Of a stretch of 64,000 bases of DNA, positions 12,587 to 24,317 are shown piece after piece. Position 1 is the stretch's first letter; each line of letters starts with the position of its first letter. Source of the stretch: Uloborus plumipes (lineage: Eukaryota; Arthropoda; Arachnida; Araneae; Uloboridae); NCBI GenBank assembly GCA_038373865.1, contig JAXGGA010003925.1:1-64000 (forward strand), read 5' to 3'. Both the position numbers and the translations under genes were made by a program. Below the pieces are notes generated by a model. That model was not told where the DNA came from and made no database searches. It saw only the letters and a program-made list of their open reading frames with translations.

Positions 12587-13969
12587 TTAAGAGCAAGAAT
12601 CTGAGAAACTGTCACGCCTAGCATTATGAGGTGATTCATGACCTCTCAGATTTTCTCCCAAAAATTACCAAATGTTTATTATCTTATTGAAAGACCAAAT
12701 CCAGAATGTTTTGCTCTAAAGTTGAGTTGTTTAGTTTTTATGGACCCCTAAAATGAAGGTGCGGCATCAAAAATTAAGCGGATTGTCAAGACATGGAAGT
12801 TGCCGTGAGCCAAAACTTTTACCAGGAACTGTTTAACTCCAATTTTCTTTTTGTATATGGAATATAGAAGGTTGAAACTTTACAAAATGAATGTTAAATT
12901 TGTGGTAAGTTGTTGCCGTAAGGTTAGTGAAGGCCCTCAAAACAAGGCATTTTTGACGTTTTTTAGCGTTTTTGAGGTCCAAAAACAGCTTGTACATTTC
13001 AGTTGGCACGGCAAAAGTAGTGTCGTTTGAAAGACCAGTGTAAGCACTTTAAAATAATGTATAAATAACCGAGGAAAGTTCAACGTGCTTTTAGTTGCGT
13101 AAAGCCGAAATATGAAAAATTATTAAGTCATATTTTACCGATATTCAAACGGTCATAACTTCCTCTGCCAACAACATATTGAAATTTTTTTTTTGCCAAT
13201 GTCATACTCTATTTTTTGTCTTAACAGAACAGTTGAGTCCTTTGAGGCGAAATGTGAAAATTTTTTTTACAAAAAATGTACAGGAAAAAATAAATTTTTT
13301 GTAAAAAAAAAATTCATAATTCGCCTCAAAGGACTCAACTGTTCTGTTAAGACAAAGAATAGAGTATGACATTGGCAAAAAAAATATTCCAATATGTTGT
13401 TGGCAGAGGAAGTTATGACCGTTTGAATATCGGTAAAATGTGACATTTTTCATATTTCGGCTTTACGCAACTAAAAGCACGTTGAACTTTCCTCGGTTAT
13501 TTATGCATTATTTTAAAGTGCTTACACTGATCTTTCAAACGACACTACTTTTGCCGTGCCAACTGAAATGTACAAACTGTTTTTGGACCTCAAAAACGCT
13601 AAAAAACATCGAAAATGCCTTGTTTTGAGGGCCTTCACTGACCTTACGGCAACAACTTACCACAAATTTAACATTCATTTTGTAAAGTTTCTACCTTCTA
13701 TATTCCATATACAAAAAGAAAATTGGAGTTCAACAGTTCCTGGTAAGAGTTTTGGCTCACGGGCAACTTCCATGTCTTGAAAATCCGCTTAATTTTTGAT
13801 GCCGCACCTTCATCTTTAGGGATCCATAAAAACTAAACAACTCAACTTTAGAGCAAAACATTCTGGATTTGGTCTTTCGTTAAGATAATAAACATTTGGT
13901 AATTTTTGGGAGAAAATCTGAGAGGTCATGAATCACAGGCGTGACACTCTCTCAGATTCTTGCTCTTAA
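12587..13969. repeat. Foldback 'F3': 1.4 kb near-perfect palindrome
   Basis: Left arm about 12587-13275 and right arm about 13310-13969 are reverse complements with few differences by eye. They share the words TTAAGAGCAAGAAT (left end), GGCATTTTTGACG-like and CAACAACATATT, and end towards a short AT loop near 13275-13310. Paired ORFs in this interval (13202-13453, 13440-13628, 13556-13780) are by-products of the symmetry. A transcript across it would fold into a hairpin of some 650 bp. Confidence 0.9.
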
Positions 13970-14053
13970 TAGAATGAGAGAAAAAAGGCGTTATCTCTTT
14001 CTTCACTTAACAGTTCAACACCCAAAGTAAAGTCAACTGCTGGTGATTTGGAA

Positions 14054-14344
14054 AAATAACATGTTAATGGTATTACATTGGTAGACTGTCAAGGTTCGCA
14101 AGTTAAACAGGAATTGTTTGAATCATGTTCAATAAAAATATCTCCTCCAAACAATTTTTGTTTATTAAAAGATGGTGGTACTGTGTGTGAAATAAAAAAT
14201 TTCATTAAAAAGTCCAATGGGGATACTCTTGTAATAGCATCTCAATTTCTTGAGCATATATTTATACATGGTTTGCTAAATCATCAACCTTTGATATTTT
14301 GTTTTGTCAGAAATGCATCCCCTTTTCATTATTATCCATTATAG
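14054..14344 (+). other. Short unrecognised ORF, possible TE-protein remnant
   Basis: An open frame of 88 codons (14078-14344) with more balanced composition than the surrounding shadows. It includes a GGTVCEIKNF-like segment that faintly recalls the C-terminal part of large repetitive uncharacterised arthropod proteins, but I cannot name a domain. No neighbouring exons or terminal repeats were identified. It lies just left of the TA-flanked foldback F4. It could equally be chance. Confidence 0.2.
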
Positions 14345-15358
14345 TTATAGTTTAAGTGTCTTGCATTAAAACATGATGATGGTTTTAATGTCTTTCCTTT
14401 GTATTATTGATTTTGCAGCATTGTTGTAACTGAAACTATTTGTTATTTTTATAGTACAGCAGATATGTGACCGAATTGTGCCTTTAATAATAGAAACATG
14501 AAACTTGGCACACGTATACTACACATCAAATGATTTAATTCTGGATACGCGGCCATCTGAGATTTCGTCTATTGGAGTAATGGCAGCCGTCAAACTGCTA
14601 AATTTTCGTAATTTTTCGAAATTTCCCCATTTTGACCATGGAAGAGCACGTTTTTGACAAAAATCATACATTACATATTTAAACTACATTAAATTTGCTA
14701 CAAGTTGATACCAAAATGGACTTGTTAGCTGTAATAGTTTTTGAGATACAGCTTCTCAAAGTTTCACAAATTCTCCAAACTTGAACATTTTTAGTTGATT
14801 TCCTTGTTTTATCATATATGCAAATGTCTTTATATTTTCAATAACCTGCATTGTATAAGCAATGAAGTAAACATTTATTGAATTTTAGATTTTGAAAAGG
14901 GTGGAACAAAGGGTTTTTGAGGGGGTTGAGTGAGGGGGGAGGCTCCGGTTCACAACCAGAGAACTGATATCCAAAAGAGAGAGAGAGGATATTGAAATCC
15001 AGAGCTTTCTCTGAATATCTTCCTTCAAACCTTTTTAATCATGTTAAATGACAACTGTTAAAACTATACAGAGTTATTGTTGTTTCATGCATAAAGAGTG
15101 TGCTCCTCGTAATTATAAACTCATGTTTGTGAAAATTGCAACACCATGAAGGACTTATGCGAATGGGCTGAAATTTTCAGCAATTCAAAGTAGGGTATGA
15201 TATGCAAATGATTAGAATTTTAGACACGTAGCGCATGCGTACGCTGAGCAGCGCCCTCTGAACGCCAGATTTATCCGAATAAATAGACGGCTGCAGCAAG
15301 GTGTGTATGGTTATAGGTGGTTATCTGCTTGTGATAAACGTTAGATGAGACGTTGCTT

Positions 15359-16393
15359 ATGCCTCTTCGACGAAAAAGAGCGAGGTTTCAACAACTTACG
15401 GAGTTTAAACGGGGGAGGATCATCGGCTTTCGTGAAGCTGGATTGTCTTATCTTGAAGTAGCCGCTCGTGTGCAGCGTAACAGCAGCACAGTGATGCGTG
15501 TGTTGGAAGCAGTGGACGGACGAGTGTTGGACAGCTCGGAAATCCGGGAGTTGACCCTGAAAAGTGACGTCAGCGCGCAATGATAGACACCTGATCCGCA
15601 TGGTACTGACGGACCGTACAGCTTCTTCCAGAAAACTGGCAGCACAGTGGTCAACAGCTACAAGTGTTTCAAGGTGTGCTTCATCAATTCGTAGACGTCT
15701 GATGCAGCGTGGACTGCGCACAAGGACTCCTTTATAATACAGGATCCCCCTCACGCTAAACTATCGCCACCTGTGGCTACAATGGGCTAATCAGCATAAG
15801 GACTGGCGTGCTGATTGGCAGTATGTTGTGTTTTCTGGCGAATCCCGCTTTAATTTGTGGCTCCATGATAGCCGCATTCGCGTTCGACGCTATGCCGGTG
15901 AACGCCACCTTCCGGAGTGCATTATCGAACGTCACAGTGGACGAACACCTGGAGTCATGGTCTGGGGTGCCATATATCACGGACGATCTCAATTGCTACG
16001 AATTGTGGGTAGCCTGAACACCAACCGGAACATCAGTGAAGTTCTACAGCCCCAAACTTCCTTCAAGGCTTGCCTGGCGCTGCATTTCAGCAGGATAATG
16101 CCCGCCCTTATGTCGCTAGGACATTTCAATCCTTCCTTGAGTCGCAGCAAGTACAACTTCTTCCCTGCCCAGCGTATTCCCCAGATATATCGCCGATTGA
16201 ACATGTGTGGGATTTCGTTGGTGAGTGGTTTATTCGTGATCCTAGTCCTGTTGCTTCTACAGACGAACTTTGGGTACGCATACAAACAGTATGGAATGCT
16301 ATTGATCAGGCAGACATTAAAAATTTGTTTGACTCCATGCCACGTCACGTAGCAGCACTTATTGCAGCGCGTGCTGGCTACAAAAAATACTAA
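15359..16393 (+). pseudogene. Tc1-like DD34E transposase pseudogene (Tc1-b)
   Basis: Encodes the relic of a cut-and-paste transposase. ATG at 15359 begins MPLRRKRARFQQLTEFKRGR, a paired HTH start. The frame is lost around 15500-15575, resumes in another frame, meets a TAA at 15735-15737, and shifts again near 16040-16070 into the C-terminal part, which ends at 16393. The second catalytic region is intact: QQDN and PIEHVW are separated so that 34 residues lie between Asp and Glu (DD34E). The first catalytic Asp is Gly (FSGESRF instead of FSDESRF). Length across the breaks is close to the normal 345 codons. It is closely followed by the element's 3' non-coding part, into which the Gypsy LTR has inserted 43 bp downstream. 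Confidence 0.9.
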
Positions 16394-16436
16394 TTTCAAT
16401 ATTTTTTAATTATTTGTTTTCTTTCTAAGTTTAATC

Positions 16437-17449
16437 TGCTACAAGGCAAAACCTTAAAGCATCCCCTTAACGCTAAACAGCCACCACTGTTGGATATTGG
16501 AGGCGAGCGGTGTTCATATTCGAACACAACTTCCTGTTTACCGAAGCCTTGAAAATGCTAACCGCAACAGTACCGGAAGAATTCTTCTTTCCTGGTTTGG
16601 CAAACTCCTGTAGCCAATCAGGAACTGAGCGGTAGTTTTAGTTCACGTTTTTGGAAGAATTATGAGGCGCTTGCCTCTTGCGCTGAGGTTTGCGGGATAA
16701 GCTAAGTCTTCGAATGCGTTTGCTGGGGGCTGGGTGGTTGCTGCCCAGTCCCCCAGAATCCCTGCTTTTTAACCTGATGTGAAATTATTTTGCTAAAGTT
16801 CCCTTAGAGGAATTATTTTACTCTTAACAAGATGAAGATGTAAAATTTGAACGAATATATATATAGTCTAGAACGGTTCTCCTGCTGAAAAATCAGGTGT
16901 CTTCAAAAGGTCCAGTGAACGTGTGTACGTTTTGTCCAAAAAAAAAACGATGAGACGCTTATATGGAGTCTTCAATGGAGGTGTCCACTGGTGAAACTAC
17001 TACATAAAATGATGAACATCTGTTTCACGAACTTTCGGTTAGAAACTACCATATGATATGATGAACTCTGTTGATGAACTCTTGGTTAGGAACTACACGG
17101 AATGAACCCTTTTGGAGAGTCTACAATACTTACGTAAGTGCTAATCTATGAGTACTCATACTTTTTCATTATGGCCATTTTTAATATTAAATTTAAGTAG
17201 CTACTTTCATTTTTATTTGATGTTTAAATTGTTAAAATAAAATTAAGTGATTAATGTCAGAAGTGTGATTATTTGTCTATTGCATGATATGTATTAATTT
17301 AGAGATTTAGACACAGTATGATTCACCTATATAATATAATTCAACTTGGTTTAAATAGTGAGATTCTGGTAAGTTTCAATCAATTCTTTTCAGCAATGTA
17401 CTAACCACTAGCATTAAACCACTGTACCATAAATTGGTGCAATGTATCA
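16437..17449 (+). repeat. 5' LTR of the Gypsy element
   Basis: TG...CA-bounded LTR of 1,013 bp. Compared with the 3' LTR it differs near positions 16456 (A/T), 16663 (A/G), 16823 (A/C) and 17136 (G/T), plus one extra A in an A-run near 16940. Confidence 0.95.
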
Positions 17450-17842
17450 TTTATAGGTGCCGCTCCAAAAAAAAAATAATTAATGGGTTGAGAATTCCGG
17501 GTTATACTTTTATGAATGTAAAATGTAATCACCCTGAGATCACTAAACATTCACGAAATTTATTTTTAACGTTGTTGCAATTTTTCATTTTAATTTTTCA
17601 ATAACAATTAATCATGTCCTTACATTATATTGCATTTTGAATTTTTCTGTGACTGTTTGATAGTACATGATTTTTCCATGAATGCATTTTTATCAATTAT
17701 TTTCTTGAATTGTGTTGCGATATGAAATTTTATTGTGTGATGCTATTCTTTAGGGGTTGTATGTTGTTTTTTCATGTTTTCCAATCAACAAACCCAAAAT
17801 TTTCAATGGGGTTTTCATTCAAATTTTTAAAATTTTGCTGAA
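17450..17842 (+). other. Gypsy untranslated leader; candidate primer binding site
   Basis: Noncoding leader between LTR and gag. The usual TGG-starting primer binding site is not directly adjacent to the LTR. The nearest GC-rich candidate is AGGTGCCGCTCC at 17454-17465, a few bases in. Which tRNA it would match is undetermined. Confidence 0.4.
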
Positions 17843-18788
17843 ATGTCCAAAGTAAAATCTAAAATGTCTGCTCAAAGTTTGGCTTCATCTTTACCTACTT
17901 TTAATGGCAAAGAGGGGGAAGATATTAATTTTCACATTAAACAGTTTAACAGCATTGCAGATCTAGAAAAATGGAGTGAGGAGAAAAGATTAATTGTGTT
18001 CAAATTAAATTTAGGTGATAAAGCTTTAGATTTTTTAATCAATGATGCCGCAGCTTCTCAATGTGAGAAAATTCAGGATTTGCAGGAGTTGTTGGTTGGA
18101 AAGTTTCAAAAAACAAAATCTTTTGCTGATATTCAGTCTGCATTTTCAAAAATCACACACAAACCAAATCAGTCTGTTAAAGAATTGGCAGGTGAAATTT
18201 CCAAGCAGGCAGAGCTTTTTGTAGGAATTACCAACTCTAGCAATCAGGATCTAGTAACCTTAGCTGAGAATATTAAATTAAATAAATTCTTGGAAGTGGT
18301 AAGACAGGATATAAGGGTCGAGGTAAAAAAAAACTGGTCCTTCGACTTTTAAAGAGGCTGTCAAGTGTGCAGTTAACATTGAAAATGCATTTGAGGAAGC
18401 AACAGAGGGCCCCTCTGAAAATGGTTCTTGGGATCTTCAAATTAATTCCCTAATAAAGTGTCAACTTGAATCTAACAAACAAATTGCTAAGCTGACTACT
18501 GAACTTGCTAATCTGACTGAGAAAAAGTCCCAGCAAGTTAACAATTTTTCTACCCAACAAATTTCATGTCACATTTGTGGTCGAAACCATTTGACCACAG
18601 ATTGTGTTTATTTTCCTTCGTCAAATAATTTTGGTAGGGATAATGGTTTTTCAAATTTTAGGGGCAGAAATTTTTCGAATAACAGAAGAGGCAATTTTTC
18701 AGGAAATAGGGGCAGATTTTTTAGGGGGAGGTCTAGTCATCCTTACAGAAATAACAGAGGAAATTTTGGTAGACAAAATTTAAACTAA
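17843..18788 (+). pseudogene. gag: Gypsy gag (one frame break in an A9 run)
   Basis: Capsid/nucleocapsid precursor of the retrotransposon. ATG at 17843 opens 160 codons of capsid-like sequence, then a run of nine A (18325-18333) throws the frame into a stop at 18350-18352. One base over, the frame continues without stops to TAA at 18786-18788. That second part carries a zinc knuckle near 18570-18608 (C-x2-C-x3-H-x4-C, one residue shorter than the standard spacing) and an Arg/Gly/Asn-rich basic tail, both nucleic-acid-binding features. Total about 314 codons, small for Gypsy gag. The break may be a real inactivating insertion or a homopolymer sequencing error. The stop codon lies directly on the frameshift signal leading into pol. 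Confidence 0.85.
18776..18788 (+). promoter_or_regulatory. Candidate -1 ribosomal frameshift site, two overlapping slippery heptamers
   Basis: In the gag frame the last codons read CAA AAT TTA AAC TAA. This contains A_AAT_TTA (18776-18782) and T_TTA_AAC (18779-18785), both of the canonical X_XXY_YYZ type, immediately before the gag stop. The pol frame is exactly -1 relative to gag and is open only from 18773 (a TAG lies at 18770-18772), so the shift must occur within this 16-base interval. A downstream stimulatory structure was not worked out. Confidence 0.85.
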
Positions 18789-19867
18789 TAGGGGGTACTT
18801 GTGATAAAAGTAATAAAAATGAAAGTTCTCAACCAGGTGCCCATTGCATAAGAGAACAGAATGACCAAAAAAAAGAAACATTGGGAAATGAAAGAAAAAC
18901 TAATGAGGAGATTGACAAAATTAACATACCGGCTAATGATAGGATAACTGAAAATGATAATCATGTAATGAAATTTGTACTCTCGTGTAACACTGCTTCA
19001 AGTAACTGTTTACCTATAATTCAACTTCAATTTGGGTCAGTTAAATTGAATGCCTTAATTGATTCAGGAGCATCATTGAGCCTAATTGAACCTGACATCC
19101 TGTTAAAAATTAAGGAAACCACTAAGGTTGAGCATGTGTCGAGAAGTGTCAAAATAATTACTTTGAATAAATCAACTATTCCTTACATGTCTGCAGTCAA
19201 CATAAAATTTAAAATTCAATCTTCTTGGTTTGGAAATCTTTTCTATGTGACAAAAAATGTTTGGAATTCTGACTATCAAATAATTTTGGGTTATGATTTT
19301 TTGCAAAGGAATAGGGTATTGTTGGACGCAGTAAATAATCAGTTAATTGTAGGTAATTCAAAGTTTAAATTTTTTGTTACTAATCAGGAGGAGGTGAGTC
19401 AAGTTTTTGATGAGGATTTTAAACAACCTTCTGGGAATATAAACAATGTTAGGATTCTTAGAAATTATACCATTCAGCCTGGTGCTTCCCAGATAATTTC
19501 ATTAAAATTGCCGAGTAATTTATCTCACTTAGATCAGGTAATTTTCAGTCCTAAGGGAGGTAACTCAAATCTTTTAATTTCTGAGTCTGTACATCAGGTC
19601 TCTTTTAATCAGTCCATTCAAACTATTGTGGAAAATAAGTCAGACAAACCTATAATTTTGAGGAAAAAGTCAATTTTTGGTGGCGTAGAAAACTTTGATG
19701 AATCAGAATGTGTTGAACCTACTAATAAACAACAATTTCAAGTTAATCCTTTGAGTTTATCTGCAGTTAGGGAATTAAGAAAACAGGAAATTAAGGAATC
19801 GGATTTTGATGTTGAACATTTGGAACCTCAACAAAAAAAAAGAAATCTTAAAAATGTTAATGAGTAA
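18785..19867 (+). CDS. pol: Gypsy pol, protease part
   Basis: Aspartic protease section of the polyprotein. The frame has no ATG before the protease core; it is entered by the -1 shift at the end of gag, which explains why the reading frame begins mid-sequence. About 60 residues after the TTG at 18881 comes the active-site triad DSGAS in a hydrophobic context (LIDSGASLSLIE), followed some 75 residues later by the ILGYDFL segment typical of the retroviral-type protease C-terminal half. The remainder is linker. The frame terminates at 19867 after a nine-A run (about 19829-19838) that shifts it away from the reverse transcriptase frame, the second A-run break of this element. Confidence 0.85.
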   Translation, partial: LIGGTCDKSNKNESSQPGAHCIREQNDQKKETLGNERKTNEEIDKINIPANDRITENDNHVMKFVLSCNTASSNCLPIIQLQFGSVKLNALIDSGASLSLIEPDILLKIKETTKVEHVSRSVKIITLNKSTIPYMSAVNIKFKIQSSWFGNLFYVTKNVWNSDYQIILGYDFLQRNRVLLDAVNNQLIVGNSKFKFFVTNQEEVSQVFDEDFKQPSGNINNVRILRNYTIQPGASQIISLKLPSNLSHLDQVIFSPKGGNSNLLISESVHQVSFNQSIQTIVENKSDKPIILRKKSIFGGVENFDESECVEPTNKQQFQVNPLSLSAVRELRKQEIKESDFDVEHLEPQQKKRNLKNVNE

Positions 19868-22508
19868 TACTGAAGTTTTTTCAAAGTCTTACATGACATT
19901 AGGATCAACAAATGAGGTAGTTCCTGAGTTTAGATTAATTCATTCGTATCCTTTACAGACACGCCCGTACCCTATACCTAAAATTGCTAAAGAATTTGCT
20001 CAACAAGAGATAGCTAAATTATTAGAAGCTGAAATCATCCAGCCTTCGACCTCGTTGTATGCTTTTCCTGAAATTTTTGTTCGTAAGAAAACAAATAAGA
20101 ATGACGACCCTAATAAACCTAAATTCCGAATGGTCGTAGATTACAGATTACTAAATAGCATTACTGAATCGTTTAAAATTTGTTTGCCCAGCATTGCTGA
20201 AATCATGCATAATATTTCTGGTCGCGCTTATTATTCAGTTCTTGATTTAAAGTCTGCATTTTTCCAAATTCAACTTAAAGAATCTGATAGGGAGAAACTT
20301 GCCTTTTGTACCGAGTTAGGAAACTATGAATTTCTACGTTTGCCTTTCGGTTCAAAACTATCATGTCAATTTTTCCACATTTTAATTTCTAAGGCTTTAA
20401 ACGACCTTAAAGGGAGTGAAATCCAGTTCTTTTTAGATGATGTAATAATTGCCGGGGATAGTATCGATCAGGTCAAACATAATTTACAGCTAGTTTTCGA
20501 TAGACTAAAGAAATTCAACCTTACCTTGGATCCCGCCAAATTTGAAATTTGCAAAACAGAGATTAACTACTTAGGTTTCACTTTAAATAAGAATGGTTTC
20601 AGTCCTTCTGATGACAACATTTTAAAAGTAACAAAATTTCCTATCCCAAAAAATGTCAAGGAAGTTCAAGCTTATTTAGGTATGGTTAATTACTTCAGAC
20701 ACATGATTGACAAGTTTGCGGATATTACTTATCCCATTGTAAATTTAACCAAAAAGAAAACTCCTTTTGTTTGGTCAAAACAGTGCCAAGAGTCTTTCGA
20801 CCTAATTCAGGATATTATGATGAATAAACCAGAACTAAAGAATTTAGGACCTAATGATGAATTATTTTTAGCTACTGATGCTTCCAAAGTTGCAATAAGT
20901 GGAATTTTGTTAAAAAAGATTGGGGAGAATTACTTTCCTGTAGAATTCTATTCCAAACAGCTAACCCCTGCTGAGTCAAGGTATCCATCCATTCGTAGGG
21001 AATTGTTTGCTATTTATTCATCAGTAAAATTTTTTCATCAAAAATTGTATGGTAACAAATTTGAAATTTTAACTGATGCCAAGAGCTTAACTTATCATAT
21101 AGAATTAAATAAACAACCTGATATTGTTGCCAGGTGGATCCTCTATCTTCAACAATTTGATTGTATTGCATCATATTTGAAGGGCGCTCAACAGCCTGCT
21201 GATTATCTTTCAAGAGTTCCTTTTGAAAATGAAAATGTTACTAATCTTAAAATTTTTGAATCTAGTGATGAACTAAATTACTCTTCAATTAAGTCTCATC
21301 AGAGAGATGATAGTAAAATTCAGGCTATAATTAAAGGAATTGAGAATAATGACCCTAAAATTGTTTCTAAATATTTCATTGATTCTCACACCGAGTTAGT
21401 AATGATTAAACTTCTGAGTAGGAATAAGAAATCTAGGTCTAAAATTTTACAGAACAAGATTCTGATTCCTAATTCTCTTTTTAAGATTTGTTTAACTCAG
21501 GCTCATACTCCACATTTTGGTGTTTTTAAGACTTACAATTTTTTGAAAAAACAATATTTTTGGAAAGGAATGTTCAAAATGACTAAGCAATTTTGCGAAA
21601 ACTGTAGTCAATGTTTAAGTCATAAGCCTAAGCCTTCTTCTACCACTTATCAAATGATTCCAAAGAAGTTTTTGGGAGTTGGTGAGTGCCTGGGAATTGA
21701 TATTGTGGGTAAATTACCAAGATCTGCTGAAAATCATTGTTTCATTTTAACTATAGTAGACCATTATTCAAGGTATCTGGAGGCTATACCACTTTCTAAT
21801 ATTAGAGCTCCAACCATAATTAAAGCTCTAAATGGGTATTTTGCATCTTTTGGTATTCCAAAAATTTTAATTTCTGATAATGGTCCTAGCTTCAAGGCTG
21901 AGGAATTTAAAATTTTCTTAAAACAATTGGGAATTCAGGAGAGAAAGAGTTCTATCTACTTACCGAGATCTAACGGAATGATAGAAGTCGTGCACAGAAT
22001 AATGAAAACAAGTATTGCAGCAATGTGTAATAAAACCTTTGAGTGGAACAAAAAACTCCTTGTATTTAAATTGCACTATAACAGCTCGATCCATACGGTT
22101 ACTGGGTTTTCACCAGCTAAGATCTTCTTCGGTAGAGAAATTAACATCCCTCTTAACCTTCACAGTGAACCAACGTATGTAGAGGACTATAATGAATATC
22201 AAAGTAAACTTTCGAGTGAATTACTAAAAATTAAGGACACTTTTACTGAAAATGAGGACGCTTACTTTTCCTCTAGAGAGAAATATATAAAGGGTAGGAA
22301 GAAACCCAATTTTGAAATAGGTGATAAAGTTTTCATCTCAGCATTCCAACATCCAGGTTCTTTGCAGAAAAAATATAATGGACCTCATGAGATAATTGGA
22401 AAATTTAGAAATGACAATTATTTAATTAAGGATGCTTTAAATGAGGGAAAGGAAATAAAATTACATGTAAGCAAACTTTTCCAGCAGAAGGATGTAGAGT
22501 TTAATTAA
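19840..22508 (+). CDS. pol: Gypsy pol, reverse transcriptase - RNase H - integrase
   Basis: About 890 codons open from the A-run to TAA at 22506. In the frame counted from 19806: reverse transcriptase with Asp147 (VLDLKSAF), RLPFG at 178-182, and FLDD with Asp211-212 (Phe replaces the usual Tyr); RNase H with the full acidic set Asp358 (ATDAS), Glu399, Asp424 (LTDAK), Asp467 (PADYLSR); integrase with zinc-binding His567, His570, Cys600, Cys603, and catalytic Asp632, Asp691, Glu727, giving the canonical D-D-35-E spacing; and a C-terminal KYNGP module (GPY/F-type). The first dozen residues of the ORF are out-of-frame shadow. It copies the element's RNA and inserts the cDNA. All catalytic residues look intact. 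Confidence 0.95.
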
Positions 22509-23292
22509 GCATTTAAAGGATGTTCATGAGGTTTGAGGAATAAGAAGTATTGGTTTTGAAGTTATGATTTAGTACTTTGATTTCTTTGGAGGTTTTCAAA
22601 AAATTTTTTTCCAATTTGGAGTTTAAAATTTTTTTTGTTCAGGACTGAGAGCCTGTTTTGGGTTACTTTGTATGTGTTATTTAAAGGCCTTAAATAGCAT
22701 TCTGGTTTTATAGCTGGCTGGTTCCGTATTTAACTGGGACAAGTACTCAGAATAATTCAAAAAAAAAAAAAAAAGTGTTTTGCACACAGTCAAATTTTTT
22801 GATGCCTTCATGTAATCTGTTAAGTAATGTTAATCATAATCTTTTTTAATACCATTTACAAGTTATGAGGAGTTGAAAAAATTTGAAGTATGTGAACTGA
22901 TTACAATGTTATGAGTTTGAAATAATTTGAAGTATATGAAAAAAAAAAAGTCCAATGCTTTGATGTTGCTTAAAGAATTTTGCTGAGTGTTTTGAAGGAG
23001 AAAAGCATATTATGATTCGAAACTTTATCCACTTATTAATTGAGTTTTTCATGCCTATCATTTCATGATTGATACATCTTACTGATTTGAGTGTTTACGT
23101 AATTGTTTTTGATCTCTGGGTGATTAACGCACTAGAATTTCACTATTTTTTTTTATTTTATGTGTTTTAGTTAATCAAATGTGTGTACTTTGTCAACATA
23201 TTTTTTTCATCACTTGTATAATTTTGAATTTTGTCAAATTGAGGTGTCCTGCATTTTAACGTCCAACATGTGGATATTACTATTTTTCTTTT
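22509..23292 (+). other. Gypsy 3' noncoding region, no envelope gene
   Basis: AT-rich 0.8 kb between the pol stop and the polypurine tract, with short A-runs (about 22759-22773 and 22939-22949). No ORF is present, so there is no env. Confidence 0.8.
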
Positions 23293-23302
23293 GGAGGGGG
23301 GA
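23293..23302 (+). promoter_or_regulatory. Polypurine tract of the Gypsy element
   Basis: GGAGGGGGGA ends three bases before the 3' LTR start (23306). This is the expected plus-strand priming site for reverse transcription. Confidence 0.85.
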
Positions 23303-23305
23303 TAA

Positions 23306-24317
23306 TGCTACAAGGCAAAACCTTATAGCATCCCCTTAACGCTAAACAGCCACCACTGTTGGATATTGGAGGCGAGCGGTGTTCATATTCGAACACAACT
23401 TCCTGTTTACCGAAGCCTTGAAAATGCTAACCGCAACAGTACCGGAAGAATTCTTCTTTCCTGGTTTGGCAAACTCCTGTAGCCAATCAGGAACTGAGCG
23501 GTAGTTTTAGTTCACGTTTTTGGAAGAATTATGGGGCGCTTGCCTCTTGCGCTGAGGTTTGCGGGATAAGCTAAGTCTTCGAATGCGTTTGCTGGGGGCT
23601 GGGTGGTTGCTGCCCAGTCCCCCAGAATCCCTGCTTTTTAACCTGATGTGAAATTATTTTGCTAAAGTTCCCTTAGAGGAATTCTTTTACTCTTAACAAG
23701 ATGAAGATGTAAAATTTGAACGAATATATATATAGTCTAGAACGGTTCTCCTGCTGAAAAATCAGGTGTCTTCAAAAGGTCCAGTGAACGTGTGTACGTT
23801 TTGTCCAAAAAAAAACGATGAGACGCTTATATGGAGTCTTCAATGGAGGTGTCCACTGGTGAAACTACTACATAAAATGATGAACATCTGTTTCACGAAC
23901 TTTCGGTTAGAAACTACCATATGATATGATGAACTCTGTTGATGAACTCTTGGTTAGGAACTACACGGAATGAACCCTTTTGGAGAGTCTACAATACTTA
24001 CTTAAGTGCTAATCTATGAGTACTCATACTTTTTCATTATGGCCATTTTTAATATTAAATTTAAGTAGCTACTTTCATTTTTATTTGATGTTTAAATTGT
24101 TAAAATAAAATTAAGTGATTAATGTCAGAAGTGTGATTATTTGTCTATTGCATGATATGTATTAATTTAGAGATTTAGACACAGTATGATTCACCTATAT
24201 AATATAATTCAACTTGGTTTAAATAGTGAGATTCTGGTAAGTTTCAATCAATTCTTTTCAGCAATGTACTAACCACTAGCATTAAACCACTGTACCATAA
24301 ATTGGTGCAATGTATCA
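23306..24317 (+). repeat. 3' LTR of the Gypsy element
   Basis: 1,012 bp, TGCTACAAGG...ATGTATCA, about 99.5% identical to the 5' LTR. Followed by the target duplication TAATC. Confidence 0.95.

Larger units (their letters stand above)
16437..24317 (+). mobile_element. Full-length Gypsy-type LTR retrotransposon
   Basis: 7,881 bp with two LTRs of 1,013 and 1,012 bp, each starting TGCTACAAGG and ending ATGTATCA, flanked by the 5-bp duplication TAATC (16432-16436, 24318-24322). Domain order is gag - protease - reverse transcriptase - RNase H - integrase, the Ty3/Gypsy order. There is no envelope ORF: 22509-23292 holds nothing recognisable. The LTRs differ by about four substitutions and one A-run indel, so insertion is recent. 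gag and pol each carry one frame break in an A-homopolymer. Confidence 0.95.

Noticed and set aside
22509..23292. Envelope gene for the Gypsy element
   Set aside because: No ORF or transmembrane-like segment; only AT-rich noncoding sequence.
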